Below are positions 1 through 7,552 of a stretch of DNA of 17,408 nt, one piece after another. The DNA lies in NCBI GenBank assembly GCA_019058515.1, contig JAHPYY010000109.1, positions 1 through 17,408 of the forward strand. The letters are read 5' to 3'. The translations under genes were made by a program, and so were the position numbers. Below the pieces are notes generated by a model, which had not been told where the DNA came from, ran no database searches, and worked only from the letters and a program-made list of their open reading frames with translations. The number at the start of each line of letters is the position of its first letter. The first letter of the stretch is position 1. The stretch is from Promethearchaeota archaeon. Its GTDB lineage: Archaea; Asgardarchaeota; Lokiarchaeia; Sigynarchaeales; SOKP01.

Positions 1-65
1 TAGAAACTGTAGCTGAACCTCCCGTACCAGAACATGCAGTAACTGAAGCTGAAACTGAAGCTTAA
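1..65 (+). CDS. 3' end of an AEPAV-linker protein, cut by the window edge and ended by an in-frame TAA
   Basis: The frame that begins at base 3 is open from the window edge and reads TETVAEPPVPEHAVTEAETEA, shown here in two parts: TETVAEPPVP then EHAVTEAETEA. It ends at TAA 63-65. The same frame then continues with the same Ala-Glu-Pro-Val composition into the ORF at 165-491. The two pieces therefore look like one protein split by a single-base change, most simply GAA to TAA, since GAA is the codon expected between GCT and CCA in this repeat. The upstream body of the gene lies outside the window, so its function cannot be read. Confidence 0.55.
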   Translation, partial: ETVAEPPVPEHAVTEAETEA

Positions 66-170
66 CCACCAGTAGCTGAACCAGCAGTAGCTGAACCTGC
101 CGTAGCTGAACCTGCCACTGTAGCTGAACCAGCCGTAGCTGAACCAGCCGTAATTGAACCTGCAGTGGCT
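66..170 (+). repeat. 15-nt tandem repeat encoding an Ala-Glu-Pro-Ala-Val linker
   Basis: At least six near-identical 15-nt units (GTA GCT GAA CCN GCN) run from about 72 to 164. One unit has an extra ACT codon at 117-119. They encode (V)AEPA repeats. Looser copies extend upstream of the TAA at 63-65. Proline/alanine/glutamate repeats of this kind usually form extended, flexible interdomain linkers. The unit length is a multiple of three, so copy-number change keeps the frame. Confidence 0.8.
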
Positions 171-491
171 GAAAAAGAGAAAGAATTAAGAATTGAAGAT
201 TTAATCAATTCATTAAATATAAAGAAAGGTAAAGAACTTTATATTACTCTTAGAAAACTATTCGATCAATTGAGAGGAAAAATTAAATTATATACTGGAG
301 CAGAATTATCCAAACTACTTGATCAATTAAAAGACGCTATTTTAAATAATATAGGAACATCACTGGCTCTTTACGATATATCAAGATGTGCTCTTGATTT
401 AAGGAATCTAAATGAAAAATTATCTCCAGGCGATACTCAGAGATATCAAAAGCGTATAGATAATTGGGAAGAACGAATTATAAAAGATTAA
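165..491 (+). CDS. Helical C-terminal domain of an AEPAV-linker protein
   Basis: This 108-aa open segment is read from GTG 165, but the frame is open back to the TAA at 63-65 through six AEPAV repeats. The GTG is a repeat Val codon with no Shine-Dalgarno in front, so it is probably not a true start. The segment is better read as the C-terminal domain of a larger protein that begins outside the window. Residues 8-108 are predicted mainly helical and charged, with no motif I recognise and no membrane segment. The next gene starts 14 nt downstream after a good RBS, so the two are probably cotranscribed with the gelsolin-like and FIST genes. If the TAA is real, the domain would be untranslated or made only by reinitiation. 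Confidence 0.55.
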   Translation: MAEKEKELRIEDLINSLNIKKGKELYITLRKLFDQLRGKIKLYTGAELSKLLDQLKDAILNNIGTSLALYDISRCALDLRNLNEKLSPGDTQRYQKRIDNWEERIIKD

Positions 492-505
492 GAGGTTGAT
501 TAAAA

Positions 506-1021
506 ATGAGTTTAATTTTATATAAAATTCAGGGAAAAGAAATTATTCAAACTGAAGAATTGACTCTTGAAAATGATAAAATTTATGTTATTATTGATAA
601 ACATGCGAAAAGAGCAAAAATTTGGATTTGGAGTGGTTCTGGTGTTAAATCGTTTGATAAATACTTTGCTGGGGTGTCAGCAACTAAAATTAAATCCAAA
701 CTAAGATTATATGGAGCAAGTATAGAAGTTGTTGAAAGTGGAAATGAACCTGAGGGATTTCCTATAATTACTAAAGATGCAATCGTTAAACTTAAAGCAA
801 AAAAGGCAATTATTACTTTGGATGAGCAAATTACATTTCCAGTACAAAATGAAATTAAAGTAAGTAAAGAAAGTTCAAATCTTCTGAAAACAGAGGAAAT
901 TGAACCATCAACTAAATCAGGATTGATATCAATTAGCAAAGTTAAATCAATATTAATGGATATCTCTATGGATTTTGAAAAATTATTAAAAAAAATTAAT
1001 AATTACATATCTGAATTGTAA
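506..1021 (+). CDS. Gelsolin-like domain protein
   Basis: This is a 171-aa soluble protein. Residues about 22-87 fit a gelsolin/villin-type repeat. The order is a core strand (KIYVIIDKHAK), the conserved aromatic-Trp strand (AKIWIWSGSG), a helix with basic residues (ATKIKSKLRLYG), then a strand ending in the typical acidic turn (IEVVESGNEPEGF). That turn resembles the gelsolin 'V..G.EP..F' ending. Residues 88-171 form a less conserved tail ending in a predicted helix. Gelsolin-fold domains bind and sever actin or act as adaptors in eukaryotes, and Asgard archaea encode short versions beside their own actins. Actin binding here is inference. The start ATG has a clear RBS (GAGGTTGA, 494-501). 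The same RBS type precedes the FIST gene, supporting an operon. Confidence 0.68.
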   Translation: MSLILYKIQGKEIIQTEELTLENDKIYVIIDKHAKRAKIWIWSGSGVKSFDKYFAGVSATKIKSKLRLYGASIEVVESGNEPEGFPIITKDAIVKLKAKKAIITLDEQITFPVQNEIKVSKESSNLLKTEEIEPSTKSGLISISKVKSILMDISMDFEKLLKKINNYISEL

Positions 1022-1064
1022 GCTATATTATATTTATCGATAAACTAGAGGTTGAATAAGAAAA

Positions 1065-2381
1065 ATGTTAGATGTCGGTCTAGGAATGAGTACAGAAAAT
1101 GATGGTCATATTGCAGGAAAAAAAACGGTTCAAGAAGCATTAGATAGTATAAGCGTCAAACCAAAGTTAGCTATATTAGCAATTGATTCATTAGCAAGAA
1201 AAAAACCTGATCATAAGAAGATTTTAAATAGTATAAGAGAAGAGCTAGACCCTGAAGTTCCCTTAATTGGAAGTACTGTAAATGGCATCGTAATAAATAA
1301 GCGTTTTGCCTTAAAAAGTGTGGGATTAATGTTATTAGGCGGTGATCTCTCTGTAGATTCATCATTTAATTATACCAATACTAGAACAGAATATGAAGCG
1401 ATTGCTGAAAAGCTATATAAAAATAGCATTAATCTAGAACCGAATGATACTCGTTTTATGTTTATGTTCCAAGATGGTCATAAATTTCCACCTGAAATGA
1501 TGAGTAAGACAACCCTATTAAATGCACGCGTTGTTTCCTTCCTCTCCGGATTAGTAAACAAAGTCTTCAAGAGTATGCTTGGGGGATTTAGTGAAAAAGG
1601 AATAGGGTTTCATACGGTTCAAGAATTAATTACTAGTTTATATGCAAAAGGTTGGAGCGATCCAATTGTTGGAAATGTCGTAACAAATGTGAGGGATTAC
1701 GATAGTATCGAATTTTACAACGGAAAAATACTTAATGATGGTCTTGTAGGAGCTATTATTTCTGGGAAAAACAATACTAAATTTGGATTTGGTTTTGGTG
1801 CTGGAGCTGAATCAACGGGAAATATTTGTAAAATTACTAAAAATATTGGTAGTTTTCTTTTAAGAATTGATGGCAAACCTGCCTTATTAGGATTTTGTGA
1901 TGCTGCCGGTTTAAATAAGGACGCTTTATCTGAATTAAAAGCTACAGGATATACTAATATTTATAATATTATTGGTACGACCCAAACTATTGAGGGTAAA
2001 AAATATATACATCTTCAAGGAACAATTACAGATCCTAATCTTGAAAATCTAATTCTAACAGGATTTCCTTTTACTGATGTTCCTGAAGAAGTTGAAATAT
2101 TTCGAAGTAATATGAAAATACTTCATGAAACTACAATAAAATCAGTAAATGAAGCATTAGTTGGTATATCAAATCCTAAATTCTACCTTGGAATTGATTG
2201 CGCTATGAGATTTGTAGCATATGGAGATAATCTTCCAAAAATTATAGATACTATTGATGATACTCTCGGTAAAGACATTCCTAAGATGTTGGTTGGCTCT
2301 GGAGGTGAAATCTATGGAAGATCTAACTTTGACCATTATAACAACAATTTCACAATGATTTCATTAATAGGTGGAGAATAA
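1065..2381 (+). CDS. FIST-domain sensory protein (FIST_N + FIST_C)
   Basis: This 438-aa soluble protein has the layout of FIST proteins, which are putative ligand-sensing modules found with signal-transduction systems. Residues about 30-230 match FIST_N: a strand LAILAIDSLA, then 'DHKKILNSIREEL', then the core VPLIGSTVNGIVI at about 65, where 'iGcTT.G.i' is typical. Residues about 235-435 match FIST_C, with the late core strand-Cys element YLGIDCAMRFVAYGD at about 374-388 and a glycine-rich end (GSGGEIYG). There is no signal peptide, TM segment or attached kinase or cyclase domain, so it is a stand-alone sensor. The ligand is not evident; amino acids have been proposed for the family. ATG 1065 follows GAGGTTGA (1048-1055). 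The gene is probably the last of the operon, since an inverted repeat overlaps its stop. Confidence 0.82.
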   Translation: MLDVGLGMSTENDGHIAGKKTVQEALDSISVKPKLAILAIDSLARKKPDHKKILNSIREELDPEVPLIGSTVNGIVINKRFALKSVGLMLLGGDLSVDSSFNYTNTRTEYEAIAEKLYKNSINLEPNDTRFMFMFQDGHKFPPEMMSKTTLLNARVVSFLSGLVNKVFKSMLGGFSEKGIGFHTVQELITSLYAKGWSDPIVGNVVTNVRDYDSIEFYNGKILNDGLVGAIISGKNNTKFGFGFGAGAESTGNICKITKNIGSFLLRIDGKPALLGFCDAAGLNKDALSELKATGYTNIYNIIGTTQTIEGKKYIHLQGTITDPNLENLILTGFPFTDVPEEVEIFRSNMKILHETTIKSVNEALVGISNPKFYLGIDCAMRFVAYGDNLPKIIDTIDDTLGKDIPKMLVGSGGEIYGRSNFDHYNNNFTMISLIGGE

Positions 2382-2400
2382 GAAATAGTTTTTCTTATTT
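2377..2400 (+). terminator. Inverted repeat plus T-rich tract at the end of the FIST operon
   Basis: AATAAGAAA (2377-2385) and TTTCTTATT (2391-2399) form a perfect 9-bp stem with a 5-nt loop that includes the stop codon. A T-rich stretch follows (to about 2407). The position directly at the end of the gene and the T tract suggest a transcription terminator. Confidence 0.5.
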
Positions 2401-2641
2401 TATTCTTATTGAGCAATCAATACTGAAATTTTATCAGTAGATTAGCACGAGCTGAAATTTAACAGAACTCCCGTATACACTTTTTATTTTAACATATTTA
2501 ATAAAATATCTTGCTATAAAAGTAAGAGAAATTGTCATTTTTTATAGAGAATATGTTACAGAAAAAAGCTTAATTCGAATCCTGAACTCTAAGGATTTAA
2601 AGAAATTCTACAAGTACTTTTAGGTACATCAAACTTTTAAA

Positions 2642-3208
2642 ATGATGAGAAAAATTAAGCGAAAATTATCTCGATTTAAATTATTCATGACTTGCGTTAA
2701 ACCGATATTACTCTCACATCACCCTAATTGCGAGCAATACGACGATGATGTATATCACATCAGCAAATATAGATTATGCATAGGATGTTTTACTTTTTAT
2801 CCGACTATTGTAGTAACTGTCGTTTTAACCCTACTGTTTGTCGAATTGACAATTCCAAACTTGATACTTCTCTTTTTCATCTCGTTCTTGTTTTTTACTC
2901 CCATTTTTCTAAATGTGTTAGGATTAACCAAACTAAAGTTCATAAAGATATCCTCAAAACTGTTAATAGGTATTGGTGTGGGGTTCTTCGTAGTATCGGT
3001 GCTGTTCCTTCCTTTACTACATTTTCTTGTCAGAATCGTCCTTTTATTCGAAGTCAATTTCTTTATTGGCGTGATTGCATATATAAGAGCACGTCGCATG
3101 CAAAAAGAGTGTAAGCAGTGTCCTTATGAAGGAGATTGGGATTCATGCCCGGGAATGGGGCCTATCCGCCAAAAATTGTTAAAGCATGGATTTAGGAAAC
3201 ATCAATAG
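2642..3208 (+). CDS. Four-TM membrane protein with Cys/His motifs (DUF2085-like)
   Basis: This is a 188-aa protein. A basic N-terminus leads into a Cys/His segment: H26-H27-P-N-C30, then L45-C-I-G-C49 directly before the first membrane helix. The pattern resembles DUF2085 membrane proteins ('H.P.R...C.RC.GiY'), though the match is loose. About four hydrophobic helices span residues 52-72, 73-93, 103-125 and 128-148. The C-terminal soluble tail carries a second Cys cluster, C157-K-Q-C160 and C169-P-G. Together the clusters could bind a metal, which is inference. There are two adjacent ATGs (2642, 2645) and neither has a strong RBS. It stands alone on the plus strand, 65 nt before a small two-TM gene. 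The function is unknown. Confidence 0.6.
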   Translation: MMRKIKRKLSRFKLFMTCVKPILLSHHPNCEQYDDDVYHISKYRLCIGCFTFYPTIVVTVVLTLLFVELTIPNLILLFFISFLFFTPIFLNVLGLTKLKFIKISSKLLIGIGVGFFVVSVLFLPLLHFLVRIVLLFEVNFFIGVIAYIRARRMQKECKQCPYEGDWDSCPGMGPIRQKLLKHGFRKHQ

Positions 3209-3273
3209 AAGCATTTTTTTATTTTGAGTTCTATTGTATCTTTATTACTGTTTTGTTCTAATCAAGGTATTTT

Positions 3274-3498
3274 ATGATCTTTAATTTTGAAGATTCTGAT
3301 ATTAACACCGTGGCAATTGGATGGGCATCTTTCATTGGCGTATTTCTTGTAATTTTTTATCTAACTGGATTAGTGCTTGCCTATTGGGTTTATAAAGACG
3401 CCACTAAACGAAAGATGGATTACACAAAGTCGTGGTTTTTGATAGTTTTATTGACATCCATAGTAGGGTTTCTACTTTACCTCCTAATTCGAGAATGA
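3274..3498 (+). CDS. Small two-TM protein (YxxWVYKDA..R family)
   Basis: This 74-aa protein has two hydrophobic helices (about residues 15-39 and 54-71) around the cytoplasmic loop WVYKDATKRKMDYTKSW. It ends in YLLIRE. This helix-loop-helix pattern with 'WVYkDa.kR.m....W.liVLlt.iiG.iiYLliR' is widespread in archaea and resembles the N-terminal membrane segment of phospholipase-D-like proteins (PLDc_N) and related miniproteins. No enzymatic role is evident; it may be a membrane accessory or scaffold protein. A close paralog sits on the opposite strand at 3605-3823. Confidence 0.7.
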   Translation: MIFNFEDSDINTVAIGWASFIGVFLVIFYLTGLVLAYWVYKDATKRKMDYTKSWFLIVLLTSIVGFLLYLLIRE

Positions 3499-3604
3499 AT
3501 CTTGATAGGAGGTTAATTTTAATCATTATTTGGCATATTCTAACAAATATAAAAAAAAGAAGTAGATAAAAGTTATACGGTTTTATATGGCTTTGAACAC
3601 TTTT

Positions 3605-3823
3605 TTAGTCCCGTACGAGGAGGTAGATGATACACCCGATGCAGCCTGTAATCAAAACAATCAATAACCAGACCGCGGCGTTCATGTCTCTTTTTTTAGC
3701 GTCTTTGTAAACCCACACGCATAAAATTATTGCGATTATCCAGTATAGAACCAAAATGACAATTATTACCGTATAAAAGATTGCAAACATTCCAATCATA
3801 TCATAAGGATCGACATATAGCAT
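3605..3823 (-). CDS. Paralogous small two-TM protein, convergent with its relative
   Basis: This 72-aa protein has two hydrophobic helices (about residues 12-38 and 50-69) and the loop WVYKDAKKRDMNAAVW. It ends in IYLLVRD. Aligned with the plus-strand neighbour at 3274-3498, the motif 'WVYKDA.KR.M......W.LIVL.T...G...YLL.R' is shared, so the two are paralogs. The start ATG at 3823 has a good RBS (GAGGG, complement of 3833-3837) about 9 nt upstream. The DNA between the two stops (3499-3604) is short and holds no other gene. The function is unknown; the family is used as a membrane module. Confidence 0.7.
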   Translation of the reverse strand: MLYVDPYDMIGMFAIFYTVIIVILVLYWIIAIILCVWVYKDAKKRDMNAAVWLLIVLITGCIGCIIYLLVRD

Positions 3824-3943
3824 TTCAAATTTCCCTCTTATTATTAATTCATCAAGATATTTTGGTAAGTAATTATTAGTTGCTTGTATATAAAAAGTTT
3901 CTTTACGCTAGTAATAAAGAATCTTTATTTACAGTAGCTGAGG

Positions 3944-4017
3944 TTTTAAATATTATATGTCGTAATATAAAAAGCTATAATTTGGTTTAAAAATAATCTT
4001 GACTAAATTATAATATT
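3944..4017 (+). promoter_or_regulatory. AT-rich promoter region of the MFS gene (several TATA-like boxes)
   Basis: Three archaeal TATA-like boxes precede the MFS start at 4048: TTTTAAATATTA (3944-3955, with AGG just before it as a possible BRE), TTTAAAAATA (3985-3994) and AAATTATAATATT (4005-4017). The last would give an almost leaderless mRNA, which fits the lack of a Shine-Dalgarno before ATG 4048. Sequence alone does not say which box is used. Confidence 0.35.
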
Positions 4018-4047
4018 AATTTCATTAAATCAAAATAAAGATCTTAA

Positions 4048-5616
4048 ATGGAATTTTTTAACACGCTACGCAATTATTCTAGGAACCATTGGGCTTTATT
4101 AATGGGTAATTTGTTATATGGATTTATTACATGGCAATTCCACTTCGTTCTTCAATTTTATATTATATTCTCGAGAGCCCTTCCGAATATTCTGGTACTA
4201 TTCCATTTCATTGGGTTGGCTGCTGGAGCAGCGATATCAGTTATAGTTAGAATATGGATAAAAGGTGCGAAAATATGGTTATTTCAGTTTACATCTTTAA
4301 CTCTCTCAACATTACTTGTAACTTTTTTGCTCGTTTCAAATATTTTGAGTTTAATCCCTATAGCATTCGTGATTATTGGTATCGCAAATGGGTTTTTGTA
4401 TGGTATATTTAACTTACAGATGGAAATAGGTCGATCTAAGCCAGAATATGCTGGAAAATTGTATTCAATAGGATGGATTGGAGTTTCAATTTTAGTCATC
4501 ATCGAAAGTTTGATAATCCAAATATACCCTATAATAATGGCAGTACTTTTCATTTTAGGAACAGGCTCAGTGACTGCGATTTTGTTATTTTTTGGACGAA
4601 ATGTATCGAACCTCTTTCAAAAAAAACTCGATGTATCAAAGTACTTAAAAAATAAAAAAGATTTACCTGCTTTACTATTTGCGTTTTTATACGGCTTTTT
4701 TTTCACGAACTCGTATTATTCTGCGATTTTAATGGTAGAGTTTTATGATATAATGATAGATTTCAATTCATTTATTATATCTTTACTTCTTGTTGTTGGA
4801 ATTTTTTCAATTGTTTCAGGTATACTAGCTGATGTAATAGGAAGACGGATCACCATTTTATTAGGAATGAACATTCAAGCCTTGGCTTTTCTCGTTTTTA
4901 CATTTATTCTTCAATCTGATGTTAATTTTATATTTTTGTTCCCGATTATTTTAGGAATTGGATTTGCGTTTACATTAGCGCCAGGCATGTTACTATTAGC
5001 GGAGATCTCTAAACTAAGCCTTAAAAGGGATACGGGGGCAATATTCTTTGTTTTAGCTGCTTTGGGAATGATTTTTGGAACCCTTATCGGAGAAATTCAT
5101 ATCGAAATCATTAAATTCGTTCCAGTTAATTTAGCACTGATCCAATTGTATATTATAATAAGCGCGACTTTAGTTGTATTCAAACTACGCGAAACTCTCC
5201 CTCCAAAACAGGAATTAGAGTGGAAAAGAGCAATTCAATATTTATATGTAATAAAAAAAGGAGGAATTGTAATATACTCACAAGATTTAAGTCAATTAGG
5301 GCAACCAATTCCCCCTTCTGATGAGGATCTATTGGTTGGTGCGGTGTCTGCGATTTCATCTATTTTAAATGAAATAGCTCATAATCGAAATCCGTTGAAA
5401 GTAATCGAACAAGAAGGTTTTACCATTTTATTAGAAGAAAGTCAAAATATTTTCGTCCTTGTCATTACCATAGAAGAACTTAAAATAATTAGGAAGAAAA
5501 TGAAAAACTTTACTACTGAATTCCAAGAGTTTTTTGAAGATGTATTGAAAATGGAAATCGTTGATTTAAGATTATATTTACCTACTAAAAAATTAGTTGA
5601 GAAACACTTTCAATAG
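4048..5616 (+). CDS. MFS transporter fused to a C-terminal longin/roadblock-like domain
   Basis: This is a 522-aa protein. Residues about 10-388 contain 12 hydrophobic helices in two sets of six. The loop after TM8 carries GILADVIGRR (about 257-266), the MFS loop signature 'G.l.D..GRR', here in the second half only. Residues about 391-522 are a soluble extension. The fragment YLYVIKKGGIVIYSQDL, then DEDLLVGAVSAISSI with a long helix, then strands (FTILLEES, NIFVLVITI) and a helix (FTTEFQEFFEDVL) match a longin/roadblock-type sensory module seen in many Asgard proteins. The solute cannot be predicted. The fusion suggests that transport is sensed or coupled to a small-GTPase-type regulatory module, which is inference. 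There is no RBS at the ATG. Confidence 0.75.
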   Translation: MEFFNTLRNYSRNHWALLMGNLLYGFITWQFHFVLQFYIIFSRALPNILVLFHFIGLAAGAAISVIVRIWIKGAKIWLFQFTSLTLSTLLVTFLLVSNILSLIPIAFVIIGIANGFLYGIFNLQMEIGRSKPEYAGKLYSIGWIGVSILVIIESLIIQIYPIIMAVLFILGTGSVTAILLFFGRNVSNLFQKKLDVSKYLKNKKDLPALLFAFLYGFFFTNSYYSAILMVEFYDIMIDFNSFIISLLLVVGIFSIVSGILADVIGRRITILLGMNIQALAFLVFTFILQSDVNFIFLFPIILGIGFAFTLAPGMLLLAEISKLSLKRDTGAIFFVLAALGMIFGTLIGEIHIEIIKFVPVNLALIQLYIIISATLVVFKLRETLPPKQELEWKRAIQYLYVIKKGGIVIYSQDLSQLGQPIPPSDEDLLVGAVSAISSILNEIAHNRNPLKVIEQEGFTILLEESQNIFVLVITIEELKIIRKKMKNFTTEFQEFFEDVLKMEIVDLRLYLPTKKLVEKHFQ

Positions 5617-6315
5617 TTCCTCATCCGTTTTTATAAAATTTTTTGCCATATTTTCTTTTTAAAGTGTCTTTTCAAGGACATTGTTTTTAGCAGCGGTGCT
5701 ATAAATCCTAAGATAAAATACTTGACAGGCATGACTTAACTCCTTGACATCTTCGAGGAAATTAAATTGAATATATAAATAGAACGTCTTTAATTATGTC
5801 AACATATAATCCGAATGATTGGAGAATTTTCCTTAACTGAATCACGAAAACCTAGTTAAAAAAAAAGCAATATGTGTAGTAACCTTTAGTTCTCTTTATT
5901 AAATGACTTTATAATTTAATCATTTTACTAGAACTTGTCATGAAGCTAAACTTTTCCTTGTCCAACCCTCTTCATGTTAATAATGTTTAAGAAATTCGCA
6001 AATGAAAACGAATATGAAAAAAGTACTATTTATAAATATACTAATTCCTGAATTTTAAACAAAAAGCATATTTTTTTCGTAAAAAAAAGATATATTTGAT
6101 CATTTTTTCTTTTCTGTTTTAGTCTTGATAAAAGTCATTTTACTATTTATCTTTATTTTCATCGATTCTTTTAGTAATCCTGATATTTTTTCATTCCGCT
6201 ATCAGTCGCAACATTTCCGAAAAGAGTCATAATTTATATGCAAAAAATCATTTTTTCTTCATAGAAAAATAAAAAAAAATCCTAAATAAAAAAAGCAGTC
6301 GGAAGTGAACAAAAA
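5617..6315. other. AT-rich intergenic region without a recognisable gene
   Basis: About 700 nt with stops in all frames. The longest short ORFs (for example 6002-6058, 18 aa) lack an RBS or any family signature. I found no tRNA, rRNA or CRISPR. Minor structure: a 7-bp inverted repeat CATGAAG/CTTCATG around 5939-5976, and an A-tract/T-tract hairpin-like stretch at 6068-6093. TATA-like boxes occur near 5769 (ATATATAAAT) and 6031 (TTTATAAATATA), so a short non-coding transcript is possible but unsupported. Confidence 0.5.
6230..6312 (+). promoter_or_regulatory. Promoter and RBS of the small helical gene at 6316
   Basis: The TATA-like AATTTATATG lies at 6231-6240, about 80 nt before the ATG. A purine-rich RBS, GGAAGTGA (6301-6308), stands 7 nt before the start, so a leader of about 50 nt is expected. 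This combination makes the short ORF at 6316 credible. Confidence 0.4.
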
Positions 6316-6570
6316 ATGATGGAAATTGATCAGATTTGGCAATACTATGAAAATATTAAAGAGTCGCTTGATGCGCTAAAGATCATTCTAGATATCAATC
6401 TTAATGAAAGAAATATTTACTATCAAGCAGGAATGGATAATCTCAAAGCTCTGAATGAGAATATCATTGAAATTCTAAAAGCTTCTAGCTCCCCAAGGGA
6501 AGTAAGGATAAAGTTAAGAGAGTTAGAATTCGACGAGCGAGAAGCTCAAGAAGAGAGTATAATTGAATAA
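6316..6570 (+). CDS. Small acidic helical protein
   Basis: This 84-aa protein is strongly helical, with heptad-like hydrophobic spacing (IWQYYENIKESLDALKIIL; LKALNENIIEILKA) and an acidic C-terminus (EFDEREAQEESIIE). It has no TM segment and no Cys. There is a clear RBS (GGAAGTGA, 6301-6308) ahead of the ATG; a second Met directly follows. I do not recognise a family. A short coiled-coil protein or adaptor is a fair description. Its downstream neighbour is convergent (DUF169), so it is a monocistronic unit. Confidence 0.5.
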   Translation: MMEIDQIWQYYENIKESLDALKIILDINLNERNIYYQAGMDNLKALNENIIEILKASSSPREVRIKLRELEFDEREAQEESIIE

Positions 6571-6633
6571 ACTTTTTTTCCTATATTTTTTCTTTAATTT
6601 TTAAGTATTTACTGATATGTTTCGCTTAAATTT

Positions 6634-7440
6634 CTAATCACCTTTTACGATTGTTCCTCCAGATTTTTGTACAGCGCGTTTTTTAAATTTCGTTTGGAAT
6701 CCTGGCTTGTAATTCATGTATTTGGGAATCGGATACCTTAACCCTGCAGCGTGAGTTGTCTCTAATCCCTTTGTAATGAGTTCGAGTTTCGATTTGGGAA
6801 TAGCAAACATCACTTCCGTGTCCTCTGCACCGCCCCATACCCTATCACCGTTGCCAAGAATTACGAGTTGCGGTTTTTGGGTCAAATATGGAGTTATTAC
6901 TCCATCGTGGCACGAACCAACTCTTCCTGCGGCTGTAAATTGAAGAGATCCTCCTTCGAAATACAAGTAAGCTTGAATAAGTCTCATAGCTTGTGCGGGA
7001 TTACAATAAATTTGCACCACATCTGGTTCAACTTTAGTTCTCGTTAGCGGAGAGATCACTAGTCCTAGAATTTTCTTATCAAGATAATTTAAACCCTTCG
7101 AAAATATCTCTGCCGTTTCAACATCTTTTGAGTATAATCCCTCGCTAAACTTGTTCCCGAATTTAATAGATTCTTGGGAAATCGGATCCCAACCGTAGAT
7201 CCCTCTAGCTAATAGGCAAACGCAATCTTCTTCCGTTACCACCATTGTCCACCCATAAGATCTTGCCATTCGAAAATTTTGACAGATAAAAGTTTGAGTT
7301 CCTAAATCCCGCAGCGACCTTTTCGCGTTTGCTGGAATTTCTGAACCTTCCGTTAACAGTTTAATGGCGATTGGAAAAGTGTTGACTCTTAAATACTTCT
7401 CAAATAATTTTCCATATTGGATGTATTTTTCAAGGCTCAT
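6634..7440 (-). CDS. DUF169 family protein
   Basis: This 268-aa protein matches DUF169 (COG2043), an uncharacterised family common in archaea and anaerobic bacteria. Diagnostic stretches are the opening YGKLFEKYLRVNTFPIAIKL, the Cys-containing segment QNFRMARSYGWTMVV followed by EEDCVC and 'LLARGIYGWDP', then 'VVQIYCNPAQAMRLIQAYLY', and the C-terminal 'GNGDRVWGGAEDTEVMFAIP'. Length is near the family norm. Several conserved Cys (in EEDCVC, YCNPAQ and SCHDG) hint at metal or cofactor binding, but no activity is established for the family. There is no signal peptide or TM segment. It is transcribed divergently from the GT-C gene across a gap of about 110 nt. A T-rich box (TTTTATTTATT on the minus strand, about 7460-7472) lies at the usual distance for a short-leader mRNA. 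Confidence 0.85.
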   Translation of the reverse strand: MSLEKYIQYGKLFEKYLRVNTFPIAIKLLTEGSEIPANAKRSLRDLGTQTFICQNFRMARSYGWTMVVTEEDCVCLLARGIYGWDPISQESIKFGNKFSEGLYSKDVETAEIFSKGLNYLDKKILGLVISPLTRTKVEPDVVQIYCNPAQAMRLIQAYLYFEGGSLQFTAAGRVGSCHDGVITPYLTQKPQLVILGNGDRVWGGAEDTEVMFAIPKSKLELITKGLETTHAAGLRYPIPKYMNYKPGFQTKFKKRAVQKSGGTIVKGD

Positions 7441-7552
7441 ATTAATAGGTATTAGGTGGTGAATAAATAAAAGTTACTTCGTTTTGCAGAAACTAAAAGA
7501 ATTAATAGATGTTTTAACAATTCTCATTTATAATAGTGAACCGAACGAAGTT

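Noticed and set aside
63..65. Recoded stop such as pyrrolysine
   Set aside because: Pyrrolysine uses TAG and needs a dedicated context; this is TAA in a repeat, better explained by mutation or error.
66..170. CRISPR-like or regulatory tandem repeat
   Set aside because: Units are 15 nt without spacers and in frame, encoding the AEPAV linker.
583..939. 118-aa minus-strand ORF
   Set aside because: It is antisense to the gelsolin-like gene, with no RBS; a composition shadow.
2776..3114. 112-aa ORF on the plus strand
   Set aside because: It overlaps the membrane protein at 2642-3208 in another frame and shows no family signature.
4284..4553. 89-aa minus-strand ORF inside the MFS gene
   Set aside because: The membrane-coding sense strand gives a spurious antisense frame; no motif or start signal.
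6002..6058. 18-aa ORF in the 5617-6315 gap
   Set aside because: There is no RBS, no similarity and chance length in AT-rich DNA.
6068..6093. Hairpin of T7 and A8 tracts
   Set aside because: It is imperfect, far from any stop codon and expected by chance in such AT-rich DNA.
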